64,000 bases of DNA from Methanosarcina barkeri 3 (GCF_000970305.1 NZ_CP009517.1:1736001-1800000), one strand, 5' to 3'. Counted from the first letter of the stretch, positions 36,826-47,942 are shown. The notes: generated by a model not told the origin, from the letters alone. Program-made: numbers and translations.

Positions 36826-37199
36826 GTAACCAACATAATATCCGTATAATTTGTATTATTTTTTTATTTTGAAATACTGTCAACGTTTGCAAGTGCTAAG
36901 GTATTTAACTAGCTATTAATAAACCTATAAAAAGTCCAGCTCCTATAGACTTGATAGTAGCAGAATATGACCGATTTGTAATTCCATTCCAATGAAGTTT
37001 ATACCTATATCAGACAAGGACATGACCCAGTCACCAGTCTTAGACACTACTGAAGCCCTTTTTTTACATATTATGAAATGATGGATATGGAAAAGAAACT
37101 TATTAATTTAGGAATTCGGAGAGAGAGAATTTAACAGTTTATTTACGAAGATAAACATAGAAGTAATTGTTATTCCTTTTTTGTTTTCCATAATTTTCT
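36826..37199. other. intergenic, nothing recognised
   Basis: Spacer upstream of the YnfA pair and downstream of trkH copy 2. Only AT-rich DNA and possible promoter boxes; I see no gene, repeat or hairpin. Confidence 0.4.
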
Positions 37200-38630
37200 T
37201 CAGGAATGCCAGAATTCCCTTGTAAAGAGTACAAGCACGGTATAAACCTCAAGCCTGCCTACCCACATATTACCGATAAGAATGATTTTTCCTAACGGTG
37301 GAACTGATTCAAAGTTTGCCATAGGCCCGACAATGTTAAAACCCGGACCTATGTTCCCGAGAGTTGTTATCGAAGCTGTAACCGAGCTTATTATGTCAAC
37401 TCCCAGCAGTGTTAGAAGCACTGTACCTGCGACAAAAACACCTATATAAAGCACAACAAAAGAAAGGATTGACTGCAAAATGTCATCCGGTACTGCTTTA
37501 TTATTAAACCGAATAGGTCTGACGAGTCGAGGATGAACAAATTTAAAGAGTTCTCTCCTTGCGTATTTTAACATCAACAGAAAACGTACAACCTTCATGC
37601 CTCCGCCTGTAGAACCTGCACAGCCTCCGATAAACATGACTGCAAGAATCAGAATTTTTGCAGAATCTTTCCATAGATTAAAATCAGTTGAAGCAAAACC
37701 GGTGGCTGTCATAATAGAGGTTATCTGAAATATGGCATAACGGAATGAATTGAACGGAGAAAATCCCATATCTTTGAATAGAACCAGTGTCAGTAAACCT
37801 GTGAAACCCAGAATAAAAAAAGAATAGGCTCTGAATTCCTCGTCTCGGAAAAGAAGAACTTTATTGACACGAATAATCCGGTAGTAAAGAGCAAAGTTCG
37901 CCCCTGCAATAAACATGAAAAACGTGAGAATAAATTCAATAACAGGGCTATGAAAAGCTTCGATTCCTGTATTGTAAGTAGAAAATCCCCCGCAAGCCAT
38001 ACAGGCAAAGGTATGGTTGAGAGCGTCATAAAGGGACATTCCTCCAATCATCAGAGCCACAACTTCAAGAGCAGAGATAAAAACATAGAGCGTCCATAGG
38101 ATCCTTGCAGTTTCCCGGATTCTTGGCTTCAGTTTATCTTCAGTCGGACCTGGAGCCTCAGCCCTGAACAACTGGCGACCAGCAACTCCGAGTTTTGGTA
38201 GAACTGCTATGAAAAGTACAATAATTCCCATGCCTCCAAGCCAGGCAGTAAAAGACCGCCAGAAAAGAAGGCTTCTGGAGTGACTTTCGATATCCACAAG
38301 AATTGAAGATCCCGTTGAAGTAAAACCCGACATTGTTTCAAAAACTGCATCAATAAAAGAGATTTGTTCAAAAAGAAAAGGAATAGCCCCGTAAATAGCT
38401 GCTGCAAGCCAGCTTAAAGCTACAATGGCAAGCGCTTCTTTTTGCTGCCAGTCCTCACGACCTTTAAACCGCATGAGAAGCAAACCAGAAACAAGGGTCA
38501 TGAAAAAGGAAACAATAAAGGGTGCAAGAGGTTCACGGTAGTAATAGGCTACTAAAAGGGGAACTAACATTGTAAAAGCCAGAAGGAAAAGAATTTTTCC
38601 TAATGCATTAAAGACTGCCCTATTATCCAT
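37200..38630 (-). CDS. trkH: TrkH potassium uptake channel subunit (copy 2)
   Basis: 476 residues, paralogous to the copy at 27.1 kb, with the same four filter loops (TSTGSS, ACGGFST, TATGFA, TLGNIGPG). Identity is high in the pore region and lower near the N-terminus. Operon with trkA copy 2 (51 bp apart). Confidence 0.95.
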   Translation of the reverse strand: MDNRAVFNALGKILFLLAFTMLVPLLVAYYYREPLAPFIVSFFMTLVSGLLLMRFKGREDWQQKEALAIVALSWLAAAIYGAIPFLFEQISFIDAVFETMSGFTSTGSSILVDIESHSRSLLFWRSFTAWLGGMGIIVLFIAVLPKLGVAGRQLFRAEAPGPTEDKLKPRIRETARILWTLYVFISALEVVALMIGGMSLYDALNHTFACMACGGFSTYNTGIEAFHSPVIEFILTFFMFIAGANFALYYRIIRVNKVLLFRDEEFRAYSFFILGFTGLLTLVLFKDMGFSPFNSFRYAIFQITSIMTATGFASTDFNLWKDSAKILILAVMFIGGCAGSTGGGMKVVRFLLMLKYARRELFKFVHPRLVRPIRFNNKAVPDDILQSILSFVVLYIGVFVAGTVLLTLLGVDIISSVTASITTLGNIGPGFNIVGPMANFESVPPLGKIILIGNMWVGRLEVYTVLVLFTREFWHS

Positions 38631-38681
38631 AAAAAACCACCTCTTTTTTTAAAGTTTACATTTAAAGTTTACGTTTAAAGT

Positions 38682-40028
38682 TTATCTAAAAAATTTTTCT
38701 ATTTCTGACATTGCAGAAGCCATGGAAAAGATGACAACTCTATCCTGATTTTCAATAGTGAAGTCTCCTCTAGGGACTATAGTGTCTCTTCCACGAACTA
38801 CCATATTAATGAGAGCTCCCTTTGGAAACTTGACCTTGTTCAAAGGTTTTCCGACAATTTTTGAGCCCTGGGAAACCGTATACTCTATGATCTTTGCTTT
38901 TTCGCCTTCAAAGGTCGTAAGGGTTTGTATTCCCCTGCCCATTGTAAGCTTAAGTACCTCGCTTACAGTAGCCTCCCTGGGGCTGACTGCCAGATCTATG
39001 CCGACCATTTCAAAAAGAGGCAGGTAGTCCGAACGATCAGCCCTGGCAATCACTTTCTTTGCACCCAGCTGTTTTCCAAGAAGAGCACACAGTAGATTTT
39101 TCTCATCGCTGTCCGTAACCGAGATAACAACGTCCATGTTCTCAATACCTTCCTCCCTGAGCAGACTGAGGTCAGTGCCATCCCCGTTTAAAATAAGGGC
39201 ATTTTCCAGCGTTTCAGCCACTTCTATGCAGCGGCTTTTACTGTACTCGATGATCTTAAGGTCGGCATTCTCATTTTTATCTATCAGTTTAGCCAGATAA
39301 AATCCTACAATCCCACAGCCTATAATAAGAACTTTACTTTTATTGGGTACCTGGCTCCCAAAAGTCCTGCCTAACCCTTCCATAGTTTCAGGTTTACCCA
39401 CAACTACCATATGGTCGCTTGCCTCAATTATGTCGCTTCCATGAGGAATAATTATTTCGTGGTCTCGAAAAATCGCACTGACAATGCAGCAGTCAGCAAG
39501 CCTGAGGTCCTTAATCTGCTTTCCTACAAGCTTGCTATCGGGACGGATGGCAAACTCAGTCATCCTGACTTTTCCATCGGCAAACATCTCGGCACTTATC
39601 GCGGACGGGCTTGACAGGATTTCAGCAATTTCGGAGGCAAGTGAAAGTTCAGGACAGATCATTAGATCGATTCCAACCTGAGCCCTTGAGGTTACAGGCG
39701 AATCAATATAGTCCGGGTTACTGACTCTGGCAATGGTCTTAGTTTCCTTCCATCCGGATTTTCCTCGGGTAATTAATTTGGCGGTCATGCAAGCTACAAT
39801 ATTAACCTCGTCCAGACCGGTCACAGCTACAAGCAAGTCAGTATCCTGAAGAATTTTTGATAAGATCTCAGCATTTGCCCCGTTTCCTTCGATAACAAGG
39901 ACATCAAGTTCGTCTGCCCGTTTTGATGCTTCTTCAGCATTCTCAATAATTATTACATCGTTTTTTGGGGAAAGAGCTTTTGCGATATGATAACCTACTT
40001 CCCCTGCGCCGATAATTATAACCTTCAT
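38682..40028 (-). CDS. trkA: TrkA potassium regulator (copy 2)
   Basis: 448 residues with two RCK units (GAGEVG at 7-12 and GCGIVG in the second half). It aligns end to end with copy 1, so an ancestral trkA-trkH pair was duplicated as a unit; the arrangement (trkA then trkH, minus strand) is the same. About 10 kb of other genes lies between the pairs. Confidence 0.95.
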   Translation of the reverse strand: MKVIIIGAGEVGYHIAKALSPKNDVIIIENAEEASKRADELDVLVIEGNGANAEILSKILQDTDLLVAVTGLDEVNIVACMTAKLITRGKSGWKETKTIARVSNPDYIDSPVTSRAQVGIDLMICPELSLASEIAEILSSPSAISAEMFADGKVRMTEFAIRPDSKLVGKQIKDLRLADCCIVSAIFRDHEIIIPHGSDIIEASDHMVVVGKPETMEGLGRTFGSQVPNKSKVLIIGCGIVGFYLAKLIDKNENADLKIIEYSKSRCIEVAETLENALILNGDGTDLSLLREEGIENMDVVISVTDSDEKNLLCALLGKQLGAKKVIARADRSDYLPLFEMVGIDLAVSPREATVSEVLKLTMGRGIQTLTTFEGEKAKIIEYTVSQGSKIVGKPLNKVKFPKGALINMVVRGRDTIVPRGDFTIENQDRVVIFSMASAMSEIEKFFR

Positions 40029-40474
40029 TGTACACCTTCAGAAAAACTGTTTTTAACTAACCTTATACTATGAAATCTGCCGGACAAAAAGCAACAGACA
40101 CAGGAAAATCCAGAAAGAAAAAATTGAGTGAAAAGGTATAGGAAGTTAAGAGAAAACAAAGAAAACAAAACTGTAAAGTGAAGCCCGATGAACTTTTTGT
40201 GATGAAAATTGATCATTGTATTGACCATCTCTGGAAGTTAAAGTTTTGCAAACAGAGTTTGTAAGACCCAGGTTTTTGTAATATAACTACAAGCTAAAAT
40301 TCTAAACCTGAACAATTATATAAATATTTTGAAATTTTTGCAGTAAAAAACAAAAAAGTGAAGGACTGTATTAAAATAACGGGGATTAGCTCGCCTTAAA
40401 CTCTAAGAATTATGACGGAGTGAATTCAGAAGAAGGCGTTTTTGAGGGGTTGACAATACAGTAAGCAAAAGTTT

Positions 40475-41377
40475 TTAGGTAACTACTGTGTAGCTGGGAG
40501 TTGCATTTATATTGTCAGATGTTTCATTGCTATAAAAATCTCTAGTATATTGACTATCTGCTACATCATCATCAGGAATAGTAATTTGCTGTAAAGGCAA
40601 CCGCTGCCCCAGAATAGCCCTTACTTTTACATAGCCTGTATCATTAACTCTTGCTAATAGTAGATTTTTATACAGACCTACATATTCTCTAGGCCACTTC
40701 GTTGGGTCGTTGTTTGCATTCAAACGGATATTGAAAGATATATTTTCTCCTTCTTTTAGATTGTCACTTAAATAGACATAGGTATTATATGTCGGATAAG
40801 AGGCATACTTAGTATATTTTCCATAGGGAACAGAAGAAGTATTAGATGCATTTTCAACTGGGAACAATAATGGACTTCCGTTATTTATAGGATCAAAAAC
40901 ATCGAAACGATCTGCAACAAAGCTAGTAATATAATCAATATCTTCTAGCTTGGTTTCATTTGTTCTGAATCCAAGCATATAGCCCTTCTCGGTTTCTGCG
41001 ATAAAAGGTATCCAGTTTCCTATTATCTCCCGTTGATTATCAAAAATTTCGGTTGCGTTTTCAAAATAGGGACCTTTCCCACTTTGATCAGACCAATTAA
41101 ATACTTTGTGTGTCAGTTTCTGGCTAAAATAAATATCTGTCTGAGCAGGGGGAGTAAAAAATTTGCCTTCCTTAGACGCGGGAATAGGAACCATTATCAC
41201 GGTGGTTCCCTGTACTTCTCTTCCGGAAAGACCTGTCACTTCGACAGTATAAATACAGAGATATCTTTGACCATCATCTCTCCAATCTACTTGATCCCTG
41301 TAAATGCCATGGACAAATATGCTCACAATTATAAGAACAAAAAACATAAGAATAAGTAGAAGATTTTTTTTTCTCAA
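40475..41377 (-). CDS. membrane-anchored protein of unknown function
   Basis: 300 residues: one N-terminal hydrophobic helix (LLLILMFFVLIIVSIFVH) with basic KK start, then a soluble extracellular domain with many N-glycosylation-like NxS/T sites. The domain is all beta-like, with no motif I recognise. Alone between trkA copy 2 and the secreted phospholipase-like gene. Could be a surface protein. Confidence 0.65.
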   Translation of the reverse strand: MRKKNLLLILMFFVLIIVSIFVHGIYRDQVDWRDDGQRYLCIYTVEVTGLSGREVQGTTVIMVPIPASKEGKFFTPPAQTDIYFSQKLTHKVFNWSDQSGKGPYFENATEIFDNQREIIGNWIPFIAETEKGYMLGFRTNETKLEDIDYITSFVADRFDVFDPINNGSPLLFPVENASNTSSVPYGKYTKYASYPTYNTYVYLSDNLKEGENISFNIRLNANNDPTKWPREYVGLYKNLLLARVNDTGYVKVRAILGQRLPLQQITIPDDDVADSQYTRDFYSNETSDNINATPSYTVVT

Positions 41378-41614
41378 ATTATCCCGCCTTGTGTTTTTAA
41401 GTAGCTGGATGAAACATGTTCTTCATTAGAGTTCATATATAGGGATTTGTTTGCGTTACTAAACTTGTCTCTGGACAGCCTGTCTACTTATTGATATTCG
41501 ATCCAGTAGTGTAACTGCTTAATATTAACGATGCTTAAAAAATAGAAGAATGGAAACTGATTTTTCAGCCCATAAGTAAAATGGGATCCCTGTTTCAGTT
41601 TCCAACATCTGCTT

Positions 41615-42718
41615 TTAACTCTTTATGTATTTTGCTAGACCTGCATTATACTTTGCTGTTTCACGCAAACACTTAGTCGTTATGTATCGTGTAGTAATCG
41701 TATCAAAGTTAGTTGGATTGTTGTTAATCTCTGCCCACAACTGACTGTAGTAAGGCTTGCTAAATGCTGCCAGGTTTTTTACTGCTTGAGAGGGATTAGT
41801 TACCGACTTTATAACGGTGTTGCTATTAACACATTGGGAAAATTGGCAGCCACTGACCCAATTATTATCTACATATTGTTCATATTGTAGATGTTGCTCC
41901 TCTTTGAAAGTATCAAAACTTAAACCAGTATGCATTGGCTGCCCTGCATCTGAAAGATAGTGACTGGCGAACCCAAGATTTTCAAAAGCGGTTTGCCTGT
42001 ATGAACTACCCATGGAATAATATGTTTTTGCAACTCCTGCACGAGCGTTACAAGCAGATGGAGCTCCCCCTCCAATGCTAGGGTTATAATAGTGGTACCA
42101 ATACCTATCTAAGCCTTGATCAGTTGAATCAGGGGTGGGAGCAGCATTAGCAGCCCAGTTTGCCCATTGGGAATTGCCATATACTAGATTGACTCCAGCT
42201 TTAATTAAACCTGAGTGTGCACTAGTTTTCCATTGAATACTTTGTTTGTTAGTAACATTCTGTTTGTTAGCCCAATAAGTATCTTCGACGTACTTGGATA
42301 CAGCATCCCCTATTTTTTGAATCTCAGGGTAGTCTTTTTCCGTGATCCTATTTGGAACACGGTTCCAGATATCTTTTATTTCTTTTTTCATTTCTTTTTT
42401 CTCAGAGTTTGATACTGAAAAATTGTCAATATACCCTAAAACAACCTTTTTTGTCTCATTGTCGGCAGTGACCAGACCTATATAAGGAGCATTCTGGATA
42501 GTCTCTGGTAAACTCTTGATATAACTGGCCCTAGATTCTATTTCCTTCACCTTATTAGCATCCAGACCTTTGATATCGTAAGTTTCGACCTTACTGTCAG
42601 AAGAATTTTTTATATTTACCTTCTCAGCTGCTGCACTTCCAGTTGGTATAAGCACAAAACTCATCAAAAATATCGCCAAAATTAACATTGCTATTCTGAA
42701 TTTCTTCTTCGTTGCCAT
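41615..42718 (-). CDS. secreted zinc phospholipase C/S1-P1 nuclease-like protein
   Basis: 367 residues with a signal peptide (KKKFRIAMLILAIFLMSFVLI, cleaved near SAAAEK). The middle has SHYLSDAGQPMHTG, the H-x3-D-x3-PMH pattern of the zinc-dependent phospholipase C/S1-P1 nuclease superfamily, and upstream H residues (SAHSGL) that could complete the zinc site. A propeptide-like region of about 120 residues lies in front. Substrate unknown: it could be a lipase or nuclease outside the cell. Confidence 0.7.
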   Translation of the reverse strand: MATKKKFRIAMLILAIFLMSFVLIPTGSAAAEKVNIKNSSDSKVETYDIKGLDANKVKEIESRASYIKSLPETIQNAPYIGLVTADNETKKVVLGYIDNFSVSNSEKKEMKKEIKDIWNRVPNRITEKDYPEIQKIGDAVSKYVEDTYWANKQNVTNKQSIQWKTSAHSGLIKAGVNLVYGNSQWANWAANAAPTPDSTDQGLDRYWYHYYNPSIGGGAPSACNARAGVAKTYYSMGSSYRQTAFENLGFASHYLSDAGQPMHTGLSFDTFKEEQHLQYEQYVDNNWVSGCQFSQCVNSNTVIKSVTNPSQAVKNLAAFSKPYYSQLWAEINNNPTNFDTITTRYITTKCLRETAKYNAGLAKYIKS

Positions 42719-43270
42719 TCATTTAACTCCTAGTTCTTTTTCCCCAAGAGGTAAGATCAGGCAAGCTTAAATATACGCAAAGCTAACATAATCATGCCTC
42801 TTAGGCATATCTTATGGAGTTCGTGTGAACCGGAAAAATACATTTGAACTCCATAAACTCCTCTTTTCCAATCCCTTATAAGTTTTCTGTCCAGACTTTC
42901 TAAAAATGCATTTTTCAAACATATTTCGAGTCGTGGTTACTTTTTAATATTTTTACAGTTAAATGAATTGGCCATAAATTATTTATTTGATAATATGGCG
43001 CTACTCATATTCAAAATAGATATATAAAAGAAAATATTACCTAATTTTAAAGTATATAAATTATAGTTAAGTCGAGTAGTAATGACTATAGTCTTCTTTG
43101 TCTACAATTTAATTAACTCTGACTATATTGATGTAATCAATTAAAGAGTTCGAAGGATGGAAACTTACCGTTATTGTGTATGCACCTGAGTAAAATTGTT
43201 TTAATATATAAAATATAAAATTTTTAAATTTGTTGTTTTGTTGAGGTTGACGGACTGTATCCCGCCATTA
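42719..43270. other. intergenic with small hairpin, no gene seen
   Basis: Contains a hairpin ATGCCT/AGGCAT near 42794-42808 in the upstream region of the phospholipase-like gene, then AT-rich DNA with no coding support, up to the tandem repeats that follow dnaJ. Confidence 0.4.
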
Positions 43271-43390
43271 AATTGGAGCTAAAAAAATTAAGTTGGAATT
43301 AAAAAGGTTAAATTAAAGTTAAAAATGTCAAATTAAAGTTAAAAATGTCAAATTAAAGCTAAAAAGGTTAAATTGGAGCTAAACGCTGCT
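43271..43390. repeat. six 20-bp tandem repeats after dnaJ
   Basis: Six units of exactly 20 bp, consensus AATTAAAGTTAAAAATGTCA and variants, the last incomplete, starting right beyond the dnaJ stop. Similar 18-21 bp AATTAAAG..TAAAAA units occur at 61.06-61.22 kb. Confidence 0.85.
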
Positions 43391-43391
43391 T

Positions 43392-44561
43392 TTAACCTTC
43401 AAAGGCATCCTTTACTTTTTCAAAAAATCCTTTGTTTTTTCTTGGTTTCTCCGCAGACTTATCGTTTTTACCGTTTTGATTTCCGTTAGGGTTATTATCA
43501 TTGCTTATAGTTTCGAACTGACGGAGGAGCTCTTTTTGTTCTTGAGTAAGTTTTGTCGGAGTCTTGATTACAACCCTGACGAGCTGGTCGCCCTTTCTAC
43601 TTCCGTGAAGGTGCTGGATTCCTTTATCTTTAAGCCTGAACACAGAATGAGTCTGAGTTCCTGCAGGAATATTCATCTTGACCTTTCCATGGAGGGTATC
43701 GACCATTATATCCGCACCGAGTGCAGCCTGAGTAAAAGAAATGGAAAGCTCGGAAATTACGTCGTAATCAACTCTCTTAAAGTAGGGATGTTCCATTACG
43801 TGAATCACGACATAGAGATCTCCGGATGGAGCACCTGGTTCTCCAGAATCTCCTTCCCCGCTGAGCCTCAGGTGCATACCTGAATCAGCTCCGGCAGGCA
43901 CGTTTACTGTAATCTTTCTTGTATTTCTGACTCTGCCTGTACCGCTACAAACCGGACAGGGAGACTCAATAATCTGACCCCTGCCGTGACAGGTACTGCA
44001 GGTAGTGGTGCTTACAAACTGCATACCCAATCCGGAGCGAGTGGTGCGGATTTGACCTGTGCCGCCGCATGTGGGACAGCGCTTCGGGCTTGTTCCAGGC
44101 TTTGCTCCGGTTCCGGAGCAGTTAGAACATCTTTCCGTTCTTGGGATGTCGATATCTTTATGGACTCCAAAGGCTGCCTCCTCAAAGGTAATATAAAGGT
44201 CGTACTGGAGATCAGACCCTCTCCTGGGCCCCATAGGACCTCTTCTGCCTCCACCGCCGCCAAAAAACATTTCGAATATATCCCCGAAACCGCCGAAGTC
44301 TGCACCCCGGAAGATATCTTCTGCGCTATATTGCCCGTTTATTCCGGCATGTCCGAAACGGTCATACTGAGCACGTTTTTCATCATCCGAAAGAACGGCA
44401 TAAGCCTCAGAGATCTCCTTGAACTTTTCCTCAGCTCCAGGTTCCTTATTCCTGTCAGGATGATACTTTAATGCGAGTTTTCGATAAGTTTTCTTTATAT
44501 CCTCGGGTGAGGCATCTTTGGATAACCCAAGAATTTCGTAATAATCACGTGTTGTGGCCAT
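43392..44561 (-). CDS. dnaJ: chaperone DnaJ (Hsp40)
   Basis: 389 residues: J domain with HPD at 34-36, a Gly/Phe-rich linker, the zinc domain with four CxxCxGxG repeats ([32 protein letters not shown]) and the C-terminal substrate domain. It stimulates DnaK ATPase and delivers unfolded proteins. Third gene of the cluster, 106 bp after dnaK. Confidence 0.97.
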   Translation of the reverse strand: MATTRDYYEILGLSKDASPEDIKKTYRKLALKYHPDRNKEPGAEEKFKEISEAYAVLSDDEKRAQYDRFGHAGINGQYSAEDIFRGADFGGFGDIFEMFFGGGGGRRGPMGPRRGSDLQYDLYITFEEAAFGVHKDIDIPRTERCSNCSGTGAKPGTSPKRCPTCGGTGQIRTTRSGLGMQFVSTTTCSTCHGRGQIIESPCPVCSGTGRVRNTRKITVNVPAGADSGMHLRLSGEGDSGEPGAPSGDLYVVIHVMEHPYFKRVDYDVISELSISFTQAALGADIMVDTLHGKVKMNIPAGTQTHSVFRLKDKGIQHLHGSRKGDQLVRVVIKTPTKLTQEQKELLRQFETISNDNNPNGNQNGKNDKSAEKPRKNKGFFEKVKDAFEG

Positions 44562-44624
44562 CAGGATTCCCTGTTATTTTAAAAAAGATAAAACTCCGGA
44601 GCCTGCAAAGCCAGGTTTCCGGTA

Positions 44625-44646
44625 AGGCCTGAGAATCTCCAGGCCT
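44625..44646 (-). promoter_or_regulatory. hairpin between dnaK and dnaJ
   Basis: Perfect 7-bp inverted repeat AGGCCTG / CAGGCCT with an 8-base loop in the 106-bp spacer. A second imperfect hairpin lies next to it (44596-44622). Could attenuate or protect the transcript between dnaK and dnaJ. Confidence 0.5.
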
Positions 44647-44667
44647 GTTTCATTACTTGGTTTTTGT

Positions 44668-46521
44668 TTATTTACGCTTTTCGTCGTCAACTACCTCATA
44701 ATCGGCATCAACGACTGTCTCATCAGGGCCTTGCGCATCATGGCTTCCTGCTTCGCCTGCTGACTGCTGAGCCTGCTGCTGGGCTTTCTGATACATTGCA
44801 GTTGAGATCGGGTACACAGCTTCCTGAAGAGCTTCGGTTTTCGACTTAATGTCTTCACCGTCTTTACCTTCAAGAGCTTTCTTAAGATCGTCGATTGCAG
44901 CAGTTACCTTTGACTTCTGGTCTTCGGTTGCCATATCTCCGGCTTCCTTCAAGGTCTTTTCCGCAGCATTTATAAGGGCTTCGGCATTGTTCCTGGTCTC
45001 AACTTCTTCTTTGCGCTTTCTGTCTTCTTCGGCATGCAATTCCGCGTCTTTGACCATGCGTTCGATTTCGACATCAGAGAGTCCACCCGGTTTCTGGATA
45101 GAAATGGACTGTTCCTTGCCGGTTCCGAGGTCTTTTGCACCTACATGCAGAATCCCGTTTGCGTCGATATCAAAGGTAACTTCAATCTGCGGGATGCCTC
45201 TTGGAGCTGGTGGTATACCGTCCAGAGTAAAGCGGCCCAGAGTCTTGTTTTCGGAAGCAACTCCCCTTTCTCCCTGAAGGACATGAATCTCTACTGAAGG
45301 CTGGTTATCAGCAGCAGTTGAGAAGACCTGACTTTTCTTGGTAGGAATTGTTGTGTTTCTCGGGATAAGTGGAGTTGCTATGCCTCCGAGTGTTTCGATT
45401 CCGAGAGTCAGAGGAGTGACATCAAGCAGCAGGACGTCTTTGACTTCGCCACCGAGCACACCGGCCTGGATAGCTGCCCCGATTGCAACGGCTTCATCAG
45501 GATTGATATTCTTGTAGGGTTTCTTGCCTGTAAAGTTTTCCACAAGCTCAACTACTGCAGGCATCCTTGTGGCGCCTCCTACGAGAATCACTTTATCAAG
45601 ATCATTTGGAGTGAGTTTTGCATCGCTGAGAGCCTGACGCATGGACACGAGAGTCTTTTCAAGGAGGTCCTCGGTCATCTTCTGGAACTGAGCCCTTGTC
45701 AGGTCTATATCAAGGTGCTTTGGCTCCCCATCCGAACCAACTGTTAAGAAGGGAAGGTTAATATTTGTACTTGCAACTCCGGATAGCTCGATCTTGGCTT
45801 TTTCCGCAGCATCGGTTAAGCGCTGGAGTACAGCCTTGTCTTTGGAGAGGTCAATGCCCTCATTTTTCCTGAACTCAGCAAGTAAGTAATTAACTATACG
45901 CTGGTCGAAGTCGTCTCCTCCAAGATGAGTGTCACCACTTGTGGATTTCACCTCAAAGACTCCGCCTCCAAGTTCGAGAATAGATACATCAAAAGTTCCG
46001 CCTCCCAGGTCGTAGACAAGAATTGTTTGTTCTACATCTCCCTTATCGAGACCGTAAGCCAGAGATGCGGAAGTTGGCTCATTGATAATTCTCAGGACAT
46101 CAAGGCCTGCAATTGCCCCTGCGTCCTTTGTAGCCTGTCTCTGGGCGTCATTGAAATAAGCAGGAACCGTGATAACAGCCTGTTTGATAGTTTCTCCAAG
46201 ATAGGCTTCTGCATCGGTTTTGAGCTTCTGGAGAATCATTGCGGAAATTTCCTGAGGCTTATACTGCGTTCCCTGAAGAGTCACCTTGTAATTAGCGTCT
46301 CCCATATGCCTTTTAATGGAATAAACAGTATTTTCAGGGTTCGAAATGGCCTGCCTCTTTGCAACCTGGCCTACAAGTTTCTCTCCTTTTTTGGAAAATC
46401 CGACCACGGATGGGGTTGTCCTGGCGCCTTCGGCATTCGGGATCACGACAGCTTCCCCGCCTTCCATTACTGCCATGCATGAGTTCGTAGTACCTAGGTC
46501 AATACCCAGTATTTTTGCCAT
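44668..46521 (-). CDS. dnaK: chaperone DnaK (Hsp70)
   Basis: 617 residues. ATPase motifs GIDLGTTNS at the N-terminus, [13 protein letters not shown] and [10 protein letters not shown], followed by the substrate domain and a helical lid with a Gln/Ala-rich tail ending DYEVVDDE. Hsp70 is absent from many archaea; mesophilic methanogens are thought to have acquired it from bacteria. Lies between grpE (203 bp upstream) and dnaJ. Confidence 0.98.
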   Translation of the reverse strand: MAKILGIDLGTTNSCMAVMEGGEAVVIPNAEGARTTPSVVGFSKKGEKLVGQVAKRQAISNPENTVYSIKRHMGDANYKVTLQGTQYKPQEISAMILQKLKTDAEAYLGETIKQAVITVPAYFNDAQRQATKDAGAIAGLDVLRIINEPTSASLAYGLDKGDVEQTILVYDLGGGTFDVSILELGGGVFEVKSTSGDTHLGGDDFDQRIVNYLLAEFRKNEGIDLSKDKAVLQRLTDAAEKAKIELSGVASTNINLPFLTVGSDGEPKHLDIDLTRAQFQKMTEDLLEKTLVSMRQALSDAKLTPNDLDKVILVGGATRMPAVVELVENFTGKKPYKNINPDEAVAIGAAIQAGVLGGEVKDVLLLDVTPLTLGIETLGGIATPLIPRNTTIPTKKSQVFSTAADNQPSVEIHVLQGERGVASENKTLGRFTLDGIPPAPRGIPQIEVTFDIDANGILHVGAKDLGTGKEQSISIQKPGGLSDVEIERMVKDAELHAEEDRKRKEEVETRNNAEALINAAEKTLKEAGDMATEDQKSKVTAAIDDLKKALEGKDGEDIKSKTEALQEAVYPISTAMYQKAQQQAQQSAGEAGSHDAQGPDETVVDADYEVVDDEKRK

Positions 46522-46723
46522 GTTTTGTCCTCACTAAATTACTTAGTTAAATTATTCAATTGAAGTTTTTATTAAATTGTAATATTAAACAAAATGTTTA
46601 GATAAGTCATTTAGTTAAATTATTTATTAAGTTATATTAAAGTTATAGTAAAGCTGTACAGTTTAATTATATTCAGTTTAATTAGAGTAAGTCCTGAACT
46701 AAGGAGTAAGATTTTTCCACCTT

Positions 46724-47353
46724 TTATTTCTCGGCTTCATCAAGATTTCTGGCCACTGAGACCATAGCAGGCCTGATAACTTTAGAGTTAAGAGCATATC
46801 CGGTTTTATAAACTTCTACTATAGTGTTATCCGGGACTTCAGAGGTCTCGATATGTTGAACTGCTTCATGCCTGTGAGGGTCAAACTCACTGTCTTTTTC
46901 ACTTTCGATCTTCTCAAGCCCGTATTTTTCGAGGATTGAGAAAAACTGCCTTGAAAGCTGCTCTATTCCGCTGACAATCGAGCTCATGTCCTCTGCGGTC
47001 TTTGCAGACTTAATGGCACGATCGAAATTGTCCGTTACTTCAAGGAAATCAAGAAGTACCTGCTCAAGCACAGCTTTCCGATTTTCCTCCATCTGGCGGG
47101 CGGTCCGTTTTCTGAAATTGTCAAAGTCTGCTGCAAGCCGGTAATAATTATCCATGAGAACCTGTTTTTCCTCCTGGCATCTGGCTTCATGACCGTTCTC
47201 AACTTCCGAACTGGCAGAAGCCTTTTCGGGGTTTTCCCGTACTTTATTAACCTCTTCCGCCGAAGAACCGGAATTTTGGGCTTCAGAATTTTCAGCCTCA
47301 GCCCGGGTGTCTTCTTTAGAATCCTTATTTTCTTCTTTATTGAATATTTTCAT
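46724..47353 (-). CDS. grpE: nucleotide exchange factor GrpE
   Basis: 209 residues: a charged N-terminal region, a coiled coil (LMDNYYRLAADFDNFRKRT), and the GrpE C-terminal beta domain (EKIESEKDSEFDPHRHEA). Removes ADP from DnaK. First in the chaperone cluster; no hrcA repressor gene is seen. Confidence 0.95.
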   Translation of the reverse strand: MKIFNKEENKDSKEDTRAEAENSEAQNSGSSAEEVNKVRENPEKASASSEVENGHEARCQEEKQVLMDNYYRLAADFDNFRKRTARQMEENRKAVLEQVLLDFLEVTDNFDRAIKSAKTAEDMSSIVSGIEQLSRQFFSILEKYGLEKIESEKDSEFDPHRHEAVQHIETSEVPDNTIVEVYKTGYALNSKVIRPAMVSVARNLDEAEK

Positions 47354-47480
47354 TCGTCGAACCCCTTCAAGTAAGTGTAACGGTTTCGCTCGTCCTGATC
47401 TGTGATTGTTTGTAATTCTATAAATACTTTTCGCATATTTAAGAATACATATTACTCAGGGAAGAAAAGAAAAAGAAAAA

Positions 47481-47942
47481 TCAGTAAGAGTGATTTTGAA
47501 GTTTATAGAAGAGTGTTTTGAGCATTACGACGCTTGCAATCATGGAAGCCGCAACTGCTGAAATTACCTGATCCCACCCGATGGCTGAGATTCCTCCTCC
47601 AAGTGCAAACTGCACGCCTCCTATAAGCGATACAAACATGAAAGAAAAACCGAAACCCGCAAGAGCTCCTCCGACAAGGGAACTTATAGTATCCAGCCCA
47701 TGCTTTTCATAAAAAACCATGCCTGCAATAAACATTACCGCAAAGATCAAAAGTACGAGTGCTAAGGGCAATGGACTTTCTTTTGTGGAAAAGATCTCAA
47801 AGAGCCCAAGACTCATATCAACCATGAATATACCCATGAAAACCGCAATGGCAAGGGTTTTGACAAAAGGGTTTTCAAAGATCGACTGAGAATTAGGGTT
47901 TATGCTATTAATATTACCAGGCACCTTTATGTTTTTCAACAT
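47481..47942 (-). CDS. four-helix membrane protein of unknown function
   Basis: 153 residues with four predicted helices: IAVFMGIFMVDMSLGLF, PLALVLLIFAVMFIAGMVF, a Gly-rich segment FGFSFMFVSLIGGVQFALGG and a last helix. No family recognised. It lies 127 bp upstream of grpE in the same direction and could be co-transcribed. Confidence 0.6.
   Translation of the reverse strand: MLKNIKVPGNINSINPNSQSIFENPFVKTLAIAVFMGIFMVDMSLGLFEIFSTKESPLPLALVLLIFAVMFIAGMVFYEKHGLDTISSLVGGALAGFGFSFMFVSLIGGVQFALGGGISAIGWDQVISAVAASMIASVVMLKTLFYKLQNHSY

Noticed and set aside
43476-44471. long antisense frames opposite dnaJ
   Set aside because: They lie on the strand opposite to a clear chaperone gene and have no family features.
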